Shown here in pieces: positions 53,937 to 62,881 of a stretch of DNA of 64,000 bases. Within the stretch, counting starts at the first letter, position 1. Every line of letters begins with the position of its first letter. The notes beneath the pieces are model-generated. The model searched no databases, was not told the DNA's origin, and saw only the letters and a program-made list of their open reading frames with translations. The stretch covers positions 1 through 64,000 of the forward strand of contig NZ_JWLJ01000007.1 in assembly GCF_000813985.1 (NCBI RefSeq). The letters are read 5' to 3'. Both the position numbers and the translations under genes were made by a program. Source of the stretch: Ruegeria sp. ANG-R (GTDB taxonomy: Bacteria > Pseudomonadota > Alphaproteobacteria > Rhodobacterales > Rhodobacteraceae).

Positions 53937-54769
53937 CAGCGCCTCTCTCGCATTTGGCGGGCCATCAGGTGATCGGCGTAGCGTGTGGCGGGGATGGTGA
54001 CGATCAGGAAGATGATTGCCGCGCCCACATAGGGCGTGAAATTTGCCAACAGCGATTTGAACACCCCCGCCTGACGGAAGATTTCAACCGGACCGATGAA
54101 GCTGAGCAGCGAGACGTCCTTTTGCAGCGCGATCAGCATGTTCATCTGCGACGGCACCACGTTGCGGATGGCCTGCGGCAACACCACATCGCGCATCACC
54201 TGCCGTTCCGACAGTCCCAGCGACAAGGCGGCGGCGCGTTGGCTGTGGTGGACGCTGTCGATGCCTGAGCGGAAGATTTCGGCCACATAGGCCGAATAGG
54301 TCAAGATCAGCGCCAGCGAGCCCCAGATATAGGGTGAGTTCCAAGGGCGGGGCAGGCCCAGCCCTGGAATGCCGAAGCCGATCAGATAGACCGTCAAGAT
54401 CACTGGTACGCCGCGGAAAATGTCGGTGAACGCTGCGCCAAAGATGCGCAGCGGAAACAGGGCAGGTGATTTGGCATCCCGCGCCAATGCGATCAGCAGG
54501 CCAAGCACCGCGATGGCGGGGGCAGACCACAAAAAGATCATCACGTTGATCCGAAACGCCTCAAGCAGTTTTGGGAAGGTTTTGACCAGTGTGTCGCCGT
54601 TAAAAAAGCTTTGCTGAACCTTCGACCAGCCCGGCGTCAGCGGCACCAGAAAGTAGAGCGCGGCCACAACGGTGACCGAACTGACCGAAGCGATCACCAA
54701 CGACCTACGCCGTTGGTGCGCCTCATAGCGTTCGCGGCGGGTCATCCCTGACGCCTTGTGATCTGTCAT
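53936..54769 (-). CDS. polar amino acid ABC transporter, permease
   Basis: The 277-aa inner-membrane protein has about five membrane segments with the EAA loop of the HisM/GlnP type (EIFRSGIDSVHHSQRAAALSLGLSERQVMRDVVLPQAIRNVVP) at about 165-210. There is a single permease in the operon, so it probably works as a homodimer. The N-terminus is cytosolic and basic (TRRERYEAHQRRR). It starts one base after the binding-protein stop. Confidence 0.93.
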   Translation of the reverse strand: MTDHKASGMTRRERYEAHQRRRSLVIASVSSVTVVAALYFLVPLTPGWSKVQQSFFNGDTLVKTFPKLLEAFRINVMIFLWSAPAIAVLGLLIALARDAKSPALFPLRIFGAAFTDIFRGVPVILTVYLIGFGIPGLGLPRPWNSPYIWGSLALILTYSAYVAEIFRSGIDSVHHSQRAAALSLGLSERQVMRDVVLPQAIRNVVPSQMNMLIALQKDVSLLSFIGPVEIFRQAGVFKSLLANFTPYVGAAIIFLIVTIPATRYADHLMARQMRERR

Positions 54770-54770
54770 G

Positions 54771-55586
54771 TTACTTGATCAGAGGAACACCGGTGGCGTC
54801 CTGCAGCCATTTGGCTTCGATCTCGGCCAGTTTGCCGTTCTCGGCCAACGTGGCTAGCGCCTCGTCCACGCAGGTTTTCAGCGGATTTCCTTCTTCCATC
54901 AGCATCCCGAAATGATCGGGGTTGTCGCCTTCATCTGCCGGGAACTGGCCGATGACCTTTGAGCCTTCGATCATCACCGCGCTCAGGAACAGGGCGGTGG
55001 GCAGGTCGAACAGGGCCGCGTCGATCTGGTTGGCCGTCATGGCCGCATTGACGTCCGCATTGTCGCCGTAAATCAGCGGATCATTGTCCGGCTGGATCGT
55101 GCTGGCCAGTTTGGGCACAGCTGTGGTCGATCCCATGACACCCCATGCCAGGCCTTTCAGCGCATCAATCGTCGGAGCGGTATCCGCCGCATTCGCACTG
55201 ACCAGAACCGCCATCGGGGCAGTGTAATAAGGCGTCGAAAAATCAACCACCTGATCCCGCTCAGGCGTGATCGAGTATTGTTGAATGTTGACGTCGAATT
55301 CCTTGGCGCCGGGCTGGATGGCCTCATCGAACGAGGACCGGACCCATACCACATCGTCGGCCCCAAACCCCATCTCCTCGGCGACGGCATAGGCCACGGC
55401 GGCCTCGAACCCTTCGCCGCTTTCGGGCGCATCATCGACCACCCAAGGATAGTAGGCCGGATTGCCGGTTGCGATGGTGAACTTGCCATCTGTCAGCGTC
55501 TTGCCAGCAGCGCACTGCTCCTGCGCAAAGGCCGCTGTTGAGAGTAACAGAAACGAAGCTGCCGCGATCGAGAACGCCCTGGGCAT
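54771..55586 (-). CDS. periplasmic amino acid-binding protein of the ABC transporter
   Basis: The 271-aa protein has a signal peptide (MPRAFSIAAASFLLLSTAAFA, cut before QEQ) and the family-3 solute-binding fold: DGKFTIATGNPAYYPWVVDD, EFDVNIQQYSITPERDQVVDFSTPYY, then WGVMGSTTAV. It delivers an amino acid-type ligand to the permease; the specificity is not evident. The start at 55586 has AGGAGG at good distance. Confidence 0.92.
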   Translation of the reverse strand: MPRAFSIAAASFLLLSTAAFAQEQCAAGKTLTDGKFTIATGNPAYYPWVVDDAPESGEGFEAAVAYAVAEEMGFGADDVVWVRSSFDEAIQPGAKEFDVNIQQYSITPERDQVVDFSTPYYTAPMAVLVSANAADTAPTIDALKGLAWGVMGSTTAVPKLASTIQPDNDPLIYGDNADVNAAMTANQIDAALFDLPTALFLSAVMIEGSKVIGQFPADEGDNPDHFGMLMEEGNPLKTCVDEALATLAENGKLAEIEAKWLQDATGVPLIK

Positions 55587-55725
55587 CTGGTAGGAACCTC
55601 CTGTTGGATCATTTGCCGCTACGGTAGTTCTGCCGGTCAAGCCTGTCCAGCGGATGCTGGATTGTCGAGCGTCGGGTAGTTTCGACTTTCACGCCGTTCA
55701 ACGAGCGAAAGCCCGACTGGATCGA

Positions 55726-56544
55726 TCACCCCTCGGCTGGCGGCACGGCCCGCTGATAGAGATGCCATGTGGTATGCCCAAGGATCGGCAGGGTGAAGAT
55801 CAGGCCAAGAAATGCCGGAACCAGCGACAACAGCATGGTGATCGAGATGATCGCCGCCCAGCCAAGCATGACCACAGGGCTCTCCGTGACGACGCGAATA
55901 GAGGTCAACATGGCGGAAACGAAATTGGTTTCCCGGTCGAGCAACATGGGCATGGCAATGACGGTCACCGAGAACAGGACAGCCGACAGAAATGCGCCTA
56001 CGCAAGTGCCAACCGCAAGGAAGGTCCAACCCTGCGGAGTGAAGAATACGGTGTCCACAAAGCCGTCAAAATCCGAGAAAGACGCGTTCTGCAGGATAAT
56101 CGCCAACCAAAGCCGAATCTGGTAAACCCAAACCCAGAAAACGAACAGGGTGACAAAGGCCATCCAGCCCATCTCGCGCTTGCGCTGATTTGCCATTACG
56201 ACGAGGATTTCAGACCAGCCGAAAGGTTCGCGCTTCTGCAAACGGCGGGACATTTCATAAAGCCCGGCGGCGGCGAAAGGTGCGACTAGCGGAAAGCCTA
56301 CGACGGCAGGAATGATCATCCAGATCTTGCCCAGCCAGACCAGACACCAAACCAGCAGGATTCCGAAAACCGCATAGAACAGGCCGAAGAAGCCGCTCAG
56401 TATGGGGCGGGCAAGAAAGTCGGAAAACCCGGCCTTCAGCGATGCGGTGATGTCCGCTGCGGTCACCTTGCGAATCTCGGGTATCTGCTGTTGCTGCGGC
56501 GTCAGATCGTCCGGTGGCGTGGACCCTGCGGTCTTTGATGCCAT
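55726..56544 (-). CDS. DUF2189 integral membrane protein
   Basis: The 272-aa protein has six hydrophobic segments (about 48-75, 78-98, 135-158, 178-200, 220-240, 245-262) in the DUF2189 order, with PFAAAGLYEMSRRLQKREP after the second and LLDRETNFVSAMLTSIRVVTESP before the fifth. The family is common in alphaproteobacteria and its role is unknown. I start it at ATG 56544, which has GGAGGAG upstream; the long open frame beyond is chance. Confidence 0.85.
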   Translation of the reverse strand: MASKTAGSTPPDDLTPQQQQIPEIRKVTAADITASLKAGFSDFLARPILSGFFGLFYAVFGILLVWCLVWLGKIWMIIPAVVGFPLVAPFAAAGLYEMSRRLQKREPFGWSEILVVMANQRKREMGWMAFVTLFVFWVWVYQIRLWLAIILQNASFSDFDGFVDTVFFTPQGWTFLAVGTCVGAFLSAVLFSVTVIAMPMLLDRETNFVSAMLTSIRVVTESPVVMLGWAAIISITMLLSLVPAFLGLIFTLPILGHTTWHLYQRAVPPAEG

Positions 56545-57503
56545 GACACGCTCCTCCCAAAGCATGGCACCGCGCTGGTCCATTTGCCAACGGACCGAGC
56601 GGTGAAAAAGACACGCCTCCGCACAGGAGTTTGCAGCAGGTGGAAGATGAGAACAAGGGGGCGTGTGGCGGCCAGCTCCGCAGGGACGGTTTTTGGTAAG
56701 GTTTGTCTGATGAAGGGGGCAGAAGTGCGTTTGGAGCATTGCTCGCAGGATGCGGAAAATTGCCCTTGATGAGTTGAAGGTGATCGAAGTCCCCGACGAG
56801 CCTGAGCGTTCCTCATGGGCGGTAGAATTTGCGAGAGCAGCAAGTCGGGCGGCACTGCGGTTGAATGCTGCGATGCCGGAGGCTTCTAGCCGGAGGAGCC
56901 TCCAGCATGGCAAGGTAAGCACTCGGGTTTCGCGGTTTGTCACCGTTGCGGAGGAATGGCCCGTGTGTATCCGGCCGACGCGTAAAGGAGGACCTGCTCC
57001 GTTGCGCTGTTTGGACCAGATGATGGGCTGGTTGAGACCTGCACCTGCCTGCCTGGAAAAGGTGCTTACACAGCTTGGATGCCGGATTGCAAAAGTGGTT
57101 TCGACCGTATCCGATGATCTGTCCGTACCGCAGCACCGCAATAACACGGGCCCCGATGGTCCGCGCGTAGCCGTTCCTGTTTGCACAAAGTCAGTGATCA
57201 AATTTTGGCATGACCCCATTCCTGCCGCGCAACAGGCGAGATGCTTGAGATTTGGTATTCACCCTCCAATGTCGGCAGAGCGGGACTGAGCTGACGTTGG
57301 AGTACCTGCTTCAAATGTCTGGTTCAGTTGCAACAGACCAAGCTCCTGTGTATTTAGGCATCACGGTCGGCAGACACCGAGGCGTCGCTGCTCCAATCGG
57401 AGTGCTAAACCTGCCAACATATCGAAAACGACATCGCATTCACCAAGCCGTTTTTTCGTTAAGCCAGCGACCGACGAAGCATTATAACGCCTGAGTTGGA
57501 TGT
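56545..57503. other. long gap without recognised gene
   Basis: About 960 bp with several overlapping open frames on both strands, none with a recognisable product, ribosome site or domain. Likely decayed DNA. No RNA gene or repeat was seen. Confidence 0.4.
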
Positions 57504-58076
57504 ATGATGCCAAAAAAACCAGTACCGCTCCACGTCGATGACGTGACTGTTTTCGCCCGTGCGCTTTCAAAGCAGCTCGGAGATTCCAGCCCCTCCCATC
57601 TTGCGCTGCTGAACATGATCGCCCGGGCCGCAGGGTTCCAGAATCTGCAGCACATGCGAGCCGCGACCGCCGCCCGTAACCGCATGGACAACCGAGAGGA
57701 TGCGCTCTTTCCCGACGCACGCTCCGTGGAACGCACGTTGAACCAGTTCGATGCGCGCGGGCGATTGCGGCAATGGCCCTCACGAAGAAATGTTCAGACA
57801 TTGGCGCTTTGGGCGCTTTGGGCGACGTTCCCCGCAGAAAAAGCGCTCAGCGAAAAGGCCGTGAACATGCATCTGGCCGCCGAACACACATTCAAGGATG
57901 CGGCAACCCTGCGGCGGACGATGATCTCTTGCGGGATGATGACCAGAAATCGGGACGGGTCCGACTATCGCCGGGTGGAGCAGAAGCCACCGGCAGAGGC
58001 AAAGGCAGTCATTCGCGACCTTCATGCACGGCGGCGGGTGCGGTCCGAAAGCGATGGGGAGACTCAAGATGCATAA
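57504..58076 (+). CDS. DUF2087 domain protein
   Basis: The 190-aa protein has a helical N-terminal part (LHVDDVTVFARALSKQLGDSSPSHLALLNMIARAAGFQNLQHMRA). The DUF2087 domain occupies about residues 90-165 (LALWALWATFPAEKALSEKAVNMHL, TLRRTMISCGMMTRNRDGSDYRRVE), a winged-helix-like fold seen in putative transcription regulators. Two adjacent ATGs are possible starts. Its end overlaps the GFA-family gene by eight bases, so the two are co-expressed. Confidence 0.82.
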   Translation: MMPKKPVPLHVDDVTVFARALSKQLGDSSPSHLALLNMIARAAGFQNLQHMRAATAARNRMDNREDALFPDARSVERTLNQFDARGRLRQWPSRRNVQTLALWALWATFPAEKALSEKAVNMHLAAEHTFKDAATLRRTMISCGMMTRNRDGSDYRRVEQKPPAEAKAVIRDLHARRRVRSESDGETQDA

Positions 58077-58449
58077 GGGGTCATGCCTGTGTAAAGCCGT
58101 CCAAATAACCGTTCTGGGCGACCTCACTCAACCCAATGCCTGCCATTGTATCGCCTGCCGCAAACAAAGCGGTCACTTCGGAGCTTCGGTTGATGTGCCG
58201 CGTTCAGCGTTGTCCGTGGAAGGGAAAGAACACATTCGCTGGTATCGCTCCTCAGAGAAGGTAAGGCGGGGTTTCTGTTCTAGATGCGGATCAACACTGT
58301 TCTGGGACCCCACCCACCACGATTGGACTGCTGTCGCCATGGGCGTGTTCGATTACTCAACCGACACCAGCCTGTCGATGCACATCTTTGTGGCCGAAAA
58401 AGGCGACTACTACTCAATCGACGATGGGCTTCCACAGAACGAGCGGTAG
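58069..58449 (+). CDS. GFA (glutathione-dependent formaldehyde-activating-like) family protein
   Basis: The 126-aa protein has the zinc-binding Cys pattern of the GFA/CENP-V fold: SCLCKAVQ (C-x-C), CHCIACRKQSG (C-x-C-x-x-C) and FCSRCGSTLFW (C-x-x-C). The family binds two zincs. The founding member speeds glutathione adduct formation with formaldehyde, but most members have no assigned reaction. The start at 58069 opens directly before the first motif. Confidence 0.9.
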   Translation: MHKGSCLCKAVQITVLGDLTQPNACHCIACRKQSGHFGASVDVPRSALSVEGKEHIRWYRSSEKVRRGFCSRCGSTLFWDPTHHDWTAVAMGVFDYSTDTSLSMHIFVAEKGDYYSIDDGLPQNER

Positions 58450-58583
58450 GGTCAACGCTCGCGCCATTGCGGACGTTCGCTACGATGCATCAACTTGGTA
58501 GGTTGGGCTCAGAGCAGCCAATCGGGACGCATTGAACTCCGCAGCATCGGCAGTTGCGTTGGACACTCGTCCGCATAAATGAA

Positions 58584-58610
58584 GAAACCCGCCGGAATCC
58601 GGCGGGTTTC
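58584..58610. terminator. intrinsic terminator downstream of the aminotransferase gene
   Basis: The arms GAAACCCGCCGG and CCGGCGGGTTTC pair perfectly over 12 bp around AAT. It lies 28 bp past the stop of the aminotransferase gene (read leftward) and could also stop rightward transcripts of the GFA gene. Confidence 0.75.
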
Positions 58611-58638
58611 GGTCAAGTCTTATCTGTGTGTGTTGCGG

Positions 58639-60030
58639 CTATCCGAACACCCGGCCCAAAGCGCCATCGACCGCGTCAGTGATCTGGTCGATATCATCCG
58701 CCGTCGCGATCAGTGCCGGCGAGAAGCACAGCGTGTTGTTGCGGCTGGGGATCGAGCGATTGGTGGCACCGATGATGACGCCCTGCGCCATACAATCCGC
58801 AACAACGGCCTGAACGCGCTTCTCGTCCATCGGGTCCTTGGTGGTCCGATCGGTTACCAGCTCAGCGCCGAGGAACAGGCCCTTGCCGCGCACGTCGCCG
58901 ATGACTTTGTGCTTTTCCATCAACGCCTGCAGGTTGCCCATCATACGATCACCCATGTCGACGCAGTTCTGCAGCAGGTTTTCGTCCTGAATGATGCGCA
59001 TGTTCTCAACCGCCGCTGCCGGACCGGCGGTGCAGCCGCCAAAGGTCGAGATATCGCGGAAATAGCTCATCGGGTCCGACGCGTCGTCCTTGAACATGTC
59101 AAAGACTTCTTCGGTGGTTACCATGCAGGCAATCGCCGCATAGCCCGAGGCAACGCCTTTGGCCATGGTCACGAAGTCAGGCTTGATGCCGTATTGCTGA
59201 TAGCCGAACCAGGTGCCGGTACGGCCAACGCCGCAGACAACCTCGTCGATGTGTAGCAGCACGTCGTATTTCTTGCAGATTTCCTGCACGCGAGGCCAAT
59301 AGCCTTCAGGCGCTTCGATGACGCCACCGCCTGCGGTTACCGGCTCAAGGCACAGGGCGCCAACGGTATCGGGGCCTTCGCGCAGGATGACCTCTTCGAT
59401 CTGATCTGCGGCCCATTCGCCAAAGTTTTCGACCGGTGCACCGTCCAGCTCGTGCTTGCGGTATTCCATGCAGTGCGGAACGCGCACGAAATCAGGCGCA
59501 AAGGGTCCGTACTGCGCGGTACGCTCGTCCTGACCGCCTGCCGACATGGTCGCCAGGGTCGAGCCGTGGTAGTCGCGGTCACGGTACAGAATCTTGGTTT
59601 TCTTGCCGCCGTATTTCTTATGCGCGATCTGGCGGATCATCTTGAACGCCTTCTCGTTCGCCTCAGAGCCCGAGTTGGTGTAGTACACACGGCTCATGCC
59701 CGGCATCTTGTCGATCAGCATTTCCGCGAAATTCGAACCGGGGATCGAGCCTGCGGTGTTGGCGAAATAGCACAGCTTCATCAGCTGGTCATAAACCGCC
59801 TTACAGATGGATTCGCGACCATAGCCCACGTTCACCGTCCAGACCCCGCCAGAGACAGCATCAAGATGCTCTTTGCCCTTCTGGTCCCAGACACGCATCC
59901 CCTTGCCTTCGACAATGATACGGGGGTCATTGGTCTCAAACGGCTTGTGCTGGATCAGGTGATGCCAGATGTGGGCGCGGTCGGCTTCGACGACGCGGGA
60001 AAGATCGTTTTCGTTGAACGTGCCGTCCAT
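58639..60030 (-). CDS. tpa: taurine:pyruvate aminotransferase-like, class III PLP enzyme
   Basis: The 463-aa protein is a class III omega-aminotransferase with YYTNSGSEANEKAFK, the LLHIDEVVCGVGRTG acid and the VTMAKGVASGYAAIA lysine that holds PLP. The N-terminus (MDGTFNENDLSRVVEADRAH) closely resembles the Tpa enzymes of Roseobacter relatives, which transfer the amino group of taurine to pyruvate and give sulfoacetaldehyde. The usual xsc partner is not adjacent, so another omega-amino donor is possible. The ATG at 60030 follows GAAAGGAC. Confidence 0.85.
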   Translation of the reverse strand: MDGTFNENDLSRVVEADRAHIWHHLIQHKPFETNDPRIIVEGKGMRVWDQKGKEHLDAVSGGVWTVNVGYGRESICKAVYDQLMKLCYFANTAGSIPGSNFAEMLIDKMPGMSRVYYTNSGSEANEKAFKMIRQIAHKKYGGKKTKILYRDRDYHGSTLATMSAGGQDERTAQYGPFAPDFVRVPHCMEYRKHELDGAPVENFGEWAADQIEEVILREGPDTVGALCLEPVTAGGGVIEAPEGYWPRVQEICKKYDVLLHIDEVVCGVGRTGTWFGYQQYGIKPDFVTMAKGVASGYAAIACMVTTEEVFDMFKDDASDPMSYFRDISTFGGCTAGPAAAVENMRIIQDENLLQNCVDMGDRMMGNLQALMEKHKVIGDVRGKGLFLGAELVTDRTTKDPMDEKRVQAVVADCMAQGVIIGATNRSIPSRNNTLCFSPALIATADDIDQITDAVDGALGRVFG

Positions 60031-60251
60031 GACATGTCCTTTCAAAAATGGGGCGCGCGGGGAATCAGTAGGTCCCGGCGGGCGCAAAGTGACGTGATAC
60101 TGCAGATCAACGCGAATGGTGCGCGTGAAGTAGGGCCAGATTAGCCCATAGAATATCTCCAGTGTACCAGAATCGCGTATTAATACGGGTTTGTTCTGGC
60201 GTAAACTTTGTGCTCAATACGCCAATCTGTCGAGTTTGGGAGGATCGCCGG

Positions 60252-61880
60252 ATGACAGCCACACCGATTTACCAGCAACATCTGGACAAAACCCCTGCGA
60301 ATTTCACGCCTCTGTCTCCGCTCAGCTATCTTGAGCGGACCGCGGCGGTGTATCCGGATTATCCATCCGTGGTGTATGGCGAGCGCCGGTATAACTGGGC
60401 TGAAACCTATGCGCGCAGCCGGCGACTGGCCGGTGCGCTGGCAGCGCGCGGGGTAGGGGTCGGCGATACGGTCTCAATCATCGCGGCCAATATTCCCGAG
60501 CTTTATGAGGCGCATTTTGGTGTGCCCATGGCGGGTGCGGTGCTGAACGCGATCAACACCCGGCTGGATGCGCCGATCATCGCTTTCATTCTGAACCATG
60601 CCGAGGCGAAGGTGCTGCTGGTCGATCCCGAATTCTCGGGCGCCGTGAAGCAGGCGCTAGGGCAGGTGGACCATGATTTGCTGGTTATCGACATTGAGGA
60701 TTCCAGTTTTGACGGCGGCGACCGGTTGGGTGATCTGACCTATGAGGGTCTGCTGGCCGAGGGTGATCCGGAATTCGACTGGTCTCTGCCCGCAGACGAA
60801 TGGGATGCGATCACGCTGAACTATACGTCGGGCACCACAGGCAACCCCAAGGGCGTGGTCTATCACCATCGCGGCGCTGCGCTGAACGCGACGTCGAACA
60901 TCCTGACATGGGGAATGCCGCAGCATTCGGTCTATCTGTGGACGCTGCCGATGTTCCACTGCAACGGCTGGTGCTTTCCCTGGACGATGGCGGCCAATGC
61001 GGGCACATCCGTATGCCTGCGCGCGGTACGGGACGAACCCATCTATCGCGCCTTCCGCGAAGAGGGCGTGACCCATTTCTGCGGCGCGCCGATCGTGCTG
61101 AACATGCTGGCCAATGCACCCGATCACCTCAAAGATTTCACGCAGGAGATCAAGGCGATGACAGCCGGAGCCCCACCGCCCGCCAAAGTGATCGAGGCTA
61201 TGGAAGGGATGGGCGTCGAGGTTACCCATGTTTATGGACTGACAGAAACTTACGGCCCGTCCGTCGTCTGCGCCTGGAAAGATGAATGGAACAAGAAAGC
61301 GGCCGAGGATCGTGCCGCGCTGAAGGTGCGTCAGGGTGTGAAATACGTGGCCTTGTCCGGCCTGATGGTCGCCGATCCCGAAACGATGGAGCCTGTACCC
61401 TCGGACGGCGAAACCATGGGCGAGATCTTCATGCAGGGCAACATCGTCATGAAGGGCTATCTCAAGAACGCCGAGGCGACGGACAAAGCCTTCAAAGGTG
61501 GGTGGTTTGCTTCAGGTGATCTGGGCGTGATGCACCCGGATGGCTATATCGCGTTGAAGGACCGATCGAAGGATATCATCATCTCTGGCGGCGAGAATAT
61601 CTCATCGGTCGAGGTCGAAGATACGCTCTACAAACATCCCGCCGTGATGGAGGCCGCGGTGGTCGCCCGCCCGGATGACAAATGGGGTGAAACGCCCTGC
61701 GCCTTTATCGAACTGAAACCGCAGGCGCAGGCGAGCGAAGCCGATATCATCGCCTTCTGCCGCGATCACATGGCTCATTTCAAGGCTCCCAAAACGGTTG
61801 TTTTCGGGGCGCTGCCGAAAACGTCGACCGGGAAAATCCAGAAATTCCTGCTACGGGACAAGGCACGCGAGCTGGCTTAA
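60252..61880 (+). CDS. acyl-CoA ligase, DmdB-like
   Basis: The 542-aa protein has the ANL-superfamily motifs: LNYTSGTTGNPKGV (AMP-binding), LPMFHCNGWCFPW, HVYGLTETYGP, FASGDLGVMHPDGYIALKDRSKD (hinge Asp/Lys), and the C-terminal lysine PKTSTGKIQKF. The family includes 3-methylmercaptopropionyl-CoA ligase DmdB of roseobacters and medium-chain acyl-CoA synthetases, which the sequence cannot separate here. I start it at ATG 60252; the extra open frame upstream has no support. It is divergent from the aminotransferase gene. Confidence 0.88.
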   Translation: MTATPIYQQHLDKTPANFTPLSPLSYLERTAAVYPDYPSVVYGERRYNWAETYARSRRLAGALAARGVGVGDTVSIIAANIPELYEAHFGVPMAGAVLNAINTRLDAPIIAFILNHAEAKVLLVDPEFSGAVKQALGQVDHDLLVIDIEDSSFDGGDRLGDLTYEGLLAEGDPEFDWSLPADEWDAITLNYTSGTTGNPKGVVYHHRGAALNATSNILTWGMPQHSVYLWTLPMFHCNGWCFPWTMAANAGTSVCLRAVRDEPIYRAFREEGVTHFCGAPIVLNMLANAPDHLKDFTQEIKAMTAGAPPPAKVIEAMEGMGVEVTHVYGLTETYGPSVVCAWKDEWNKKAAEDRAALKVRQGVKYVALSGLMVADPETMEPVPSDGETMGEIFMQGNIVMKGYLKNAEATDKAFKGGWFASGDLGVMHPDGYIALKDRSKDIIISGGENISSVEVEDTLYKHPAVMEAAVVARPDDKWGETPCAFIELKPQAQASEADIIAFCRDHMAHFKAPKTVVFGALPKTSTGKIQKFLLRDKARELA

Positions 61881-62002
61881 CCTCATTCGAAGCCTCCTCT
61901 TCTTCTGTTCGAAAATACCTCGGGGAAGTCGCAGCTTGCTGCGGCGGGGGCAGAGCCCCCATCTTGCTCGGCTTGAACAGATACCGGAACGTCCGATCGT
62001 CT

Positions 62003-62315
62003 TCAGTCGAAGATCGACAGATCAAACTCCAGCGTTTCACCCATCCAGACGGCGCGATCCCGGTGGTCGGTCAAATGATCACCGATCTCGGGGTGGGTAA
62101 AAATCGTCAACCCCCGCCGGTTCAGGATCATCCAGCGAAAGGCCTGATGGAAGACCTCGGAGGGAAACCCCAACTGGCAACTCCAACGCGGGAGAGGGCC
62201 GACATTGGGCCCATCCTGACCACAGTAAACAGGCGCGCGGCCTCCTTGCAGACCTGTTGGGCGACGTCCTGCATTTCAGGTCTCTACAGAAATACGTCAT
62301 TGAAGCAGGCGCAAT
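62003..62315 (-). pseudogene. DOPA 4,5-dioxygenase-like gene remnant
   Basis: Read leftward, the frame ending at 62003 gives GPLPRWSCQLGFPSEVFHQAFRW, MILNRRGLTIFTHPEIGDHL and HRDRAVWMGETLEFDLSIFD, the C-terminal two thirds of the DOPA-dioxygenase-like family. Just upstream, a different frame gives QQVCKEAARLF, so a frameshift lies near 62230. Further up, a stop codon and FNDVF at the place of the usual HAHVYF show that the metal-binding His pair is lost. No start codon remains. Confidence 0.75.
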
Positions 62316-62616
62316 CTGCGCCGTGTTCTCTCAGTTCGATCGGCCATTCGACTTGGCCGGGAAGTCCATGCCGGATATCTCAGATGTTGGGTTGCCCAAC
62401 CCGCTCGATCTGTCCGTCTTCCGTAAGCTCTTTTTCTTGTAGCGCGGCAAAATCCAGATCGTTCAGGCTGCGTAACCGCTTGACCGTGTGTTTTGCAGAC
62501 ATGCGGTGAATGACCGCAAAGCCCGGATAGGGTTAAAAAGTCCGTTGATTGATTGGTCAGTCACTGTCTTACCCATTTCCAGAGTGAAGGGTTTGGCGAT
62601 GACGGGACTGGGACGG
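62316..62616. other. gap without recognised gene
   Basis: About 300 bp between two gene remnants. A short minus-strand frame of ~40 codons starting with MSAKHTVKRLRS could be decayed coding DNA, but no family was recognised. Confidence 0.3.
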
Positions 62617-62735
62617 ATGGCGCAAGGCACGCTGTTTTACGAGTTCTCGATTGAGAAATTTGTACCCGAGGATCATCCTCCGCGGGATTGATCCCGAGTG
62701 TATGTTCAGGATGCTTTTGTTGGGCTAGAGAGTCG
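62617..62735 (+). pseudogene. N-terminal remnant of an IS1182/IS5-type transposase
   Basis: The frame from the ATG at 62617 reads MAQGTLFYEFSIEKFVPEDH. After a one-base shift the neighbouring frame reads LRGIDPECMFRMLLLG, the start of the DUF772 transposase domain (family pattern LFYEF...VPxDHLLR-x-IDP-E-L-M-x-RMLIVGY). A stop follows at once, and nothing of the catalytic core was found beyond it. Confidence 0.7.
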
Positions 62736-62881
62736 CAAAGTTCCGTTTCGGTAGGCTCTGGTGATGATGAGGACGTCGCCTATTTTTCTGCCGATCATCC
62801 CGACCCAAGCCGGCGCGAGGCTCACTCAGAGGGGGCGTCCGAAGACGGTGGATGGGTCGACGGAAACAAATGGACCATCCG

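Noticed and set aside
55726..57219. An N-terminal extension of ~225 residues on the DUF2189 protein
   Set aside because: The extra part has no family resemblance, and the ATG at 56544 has a good ribosome site.
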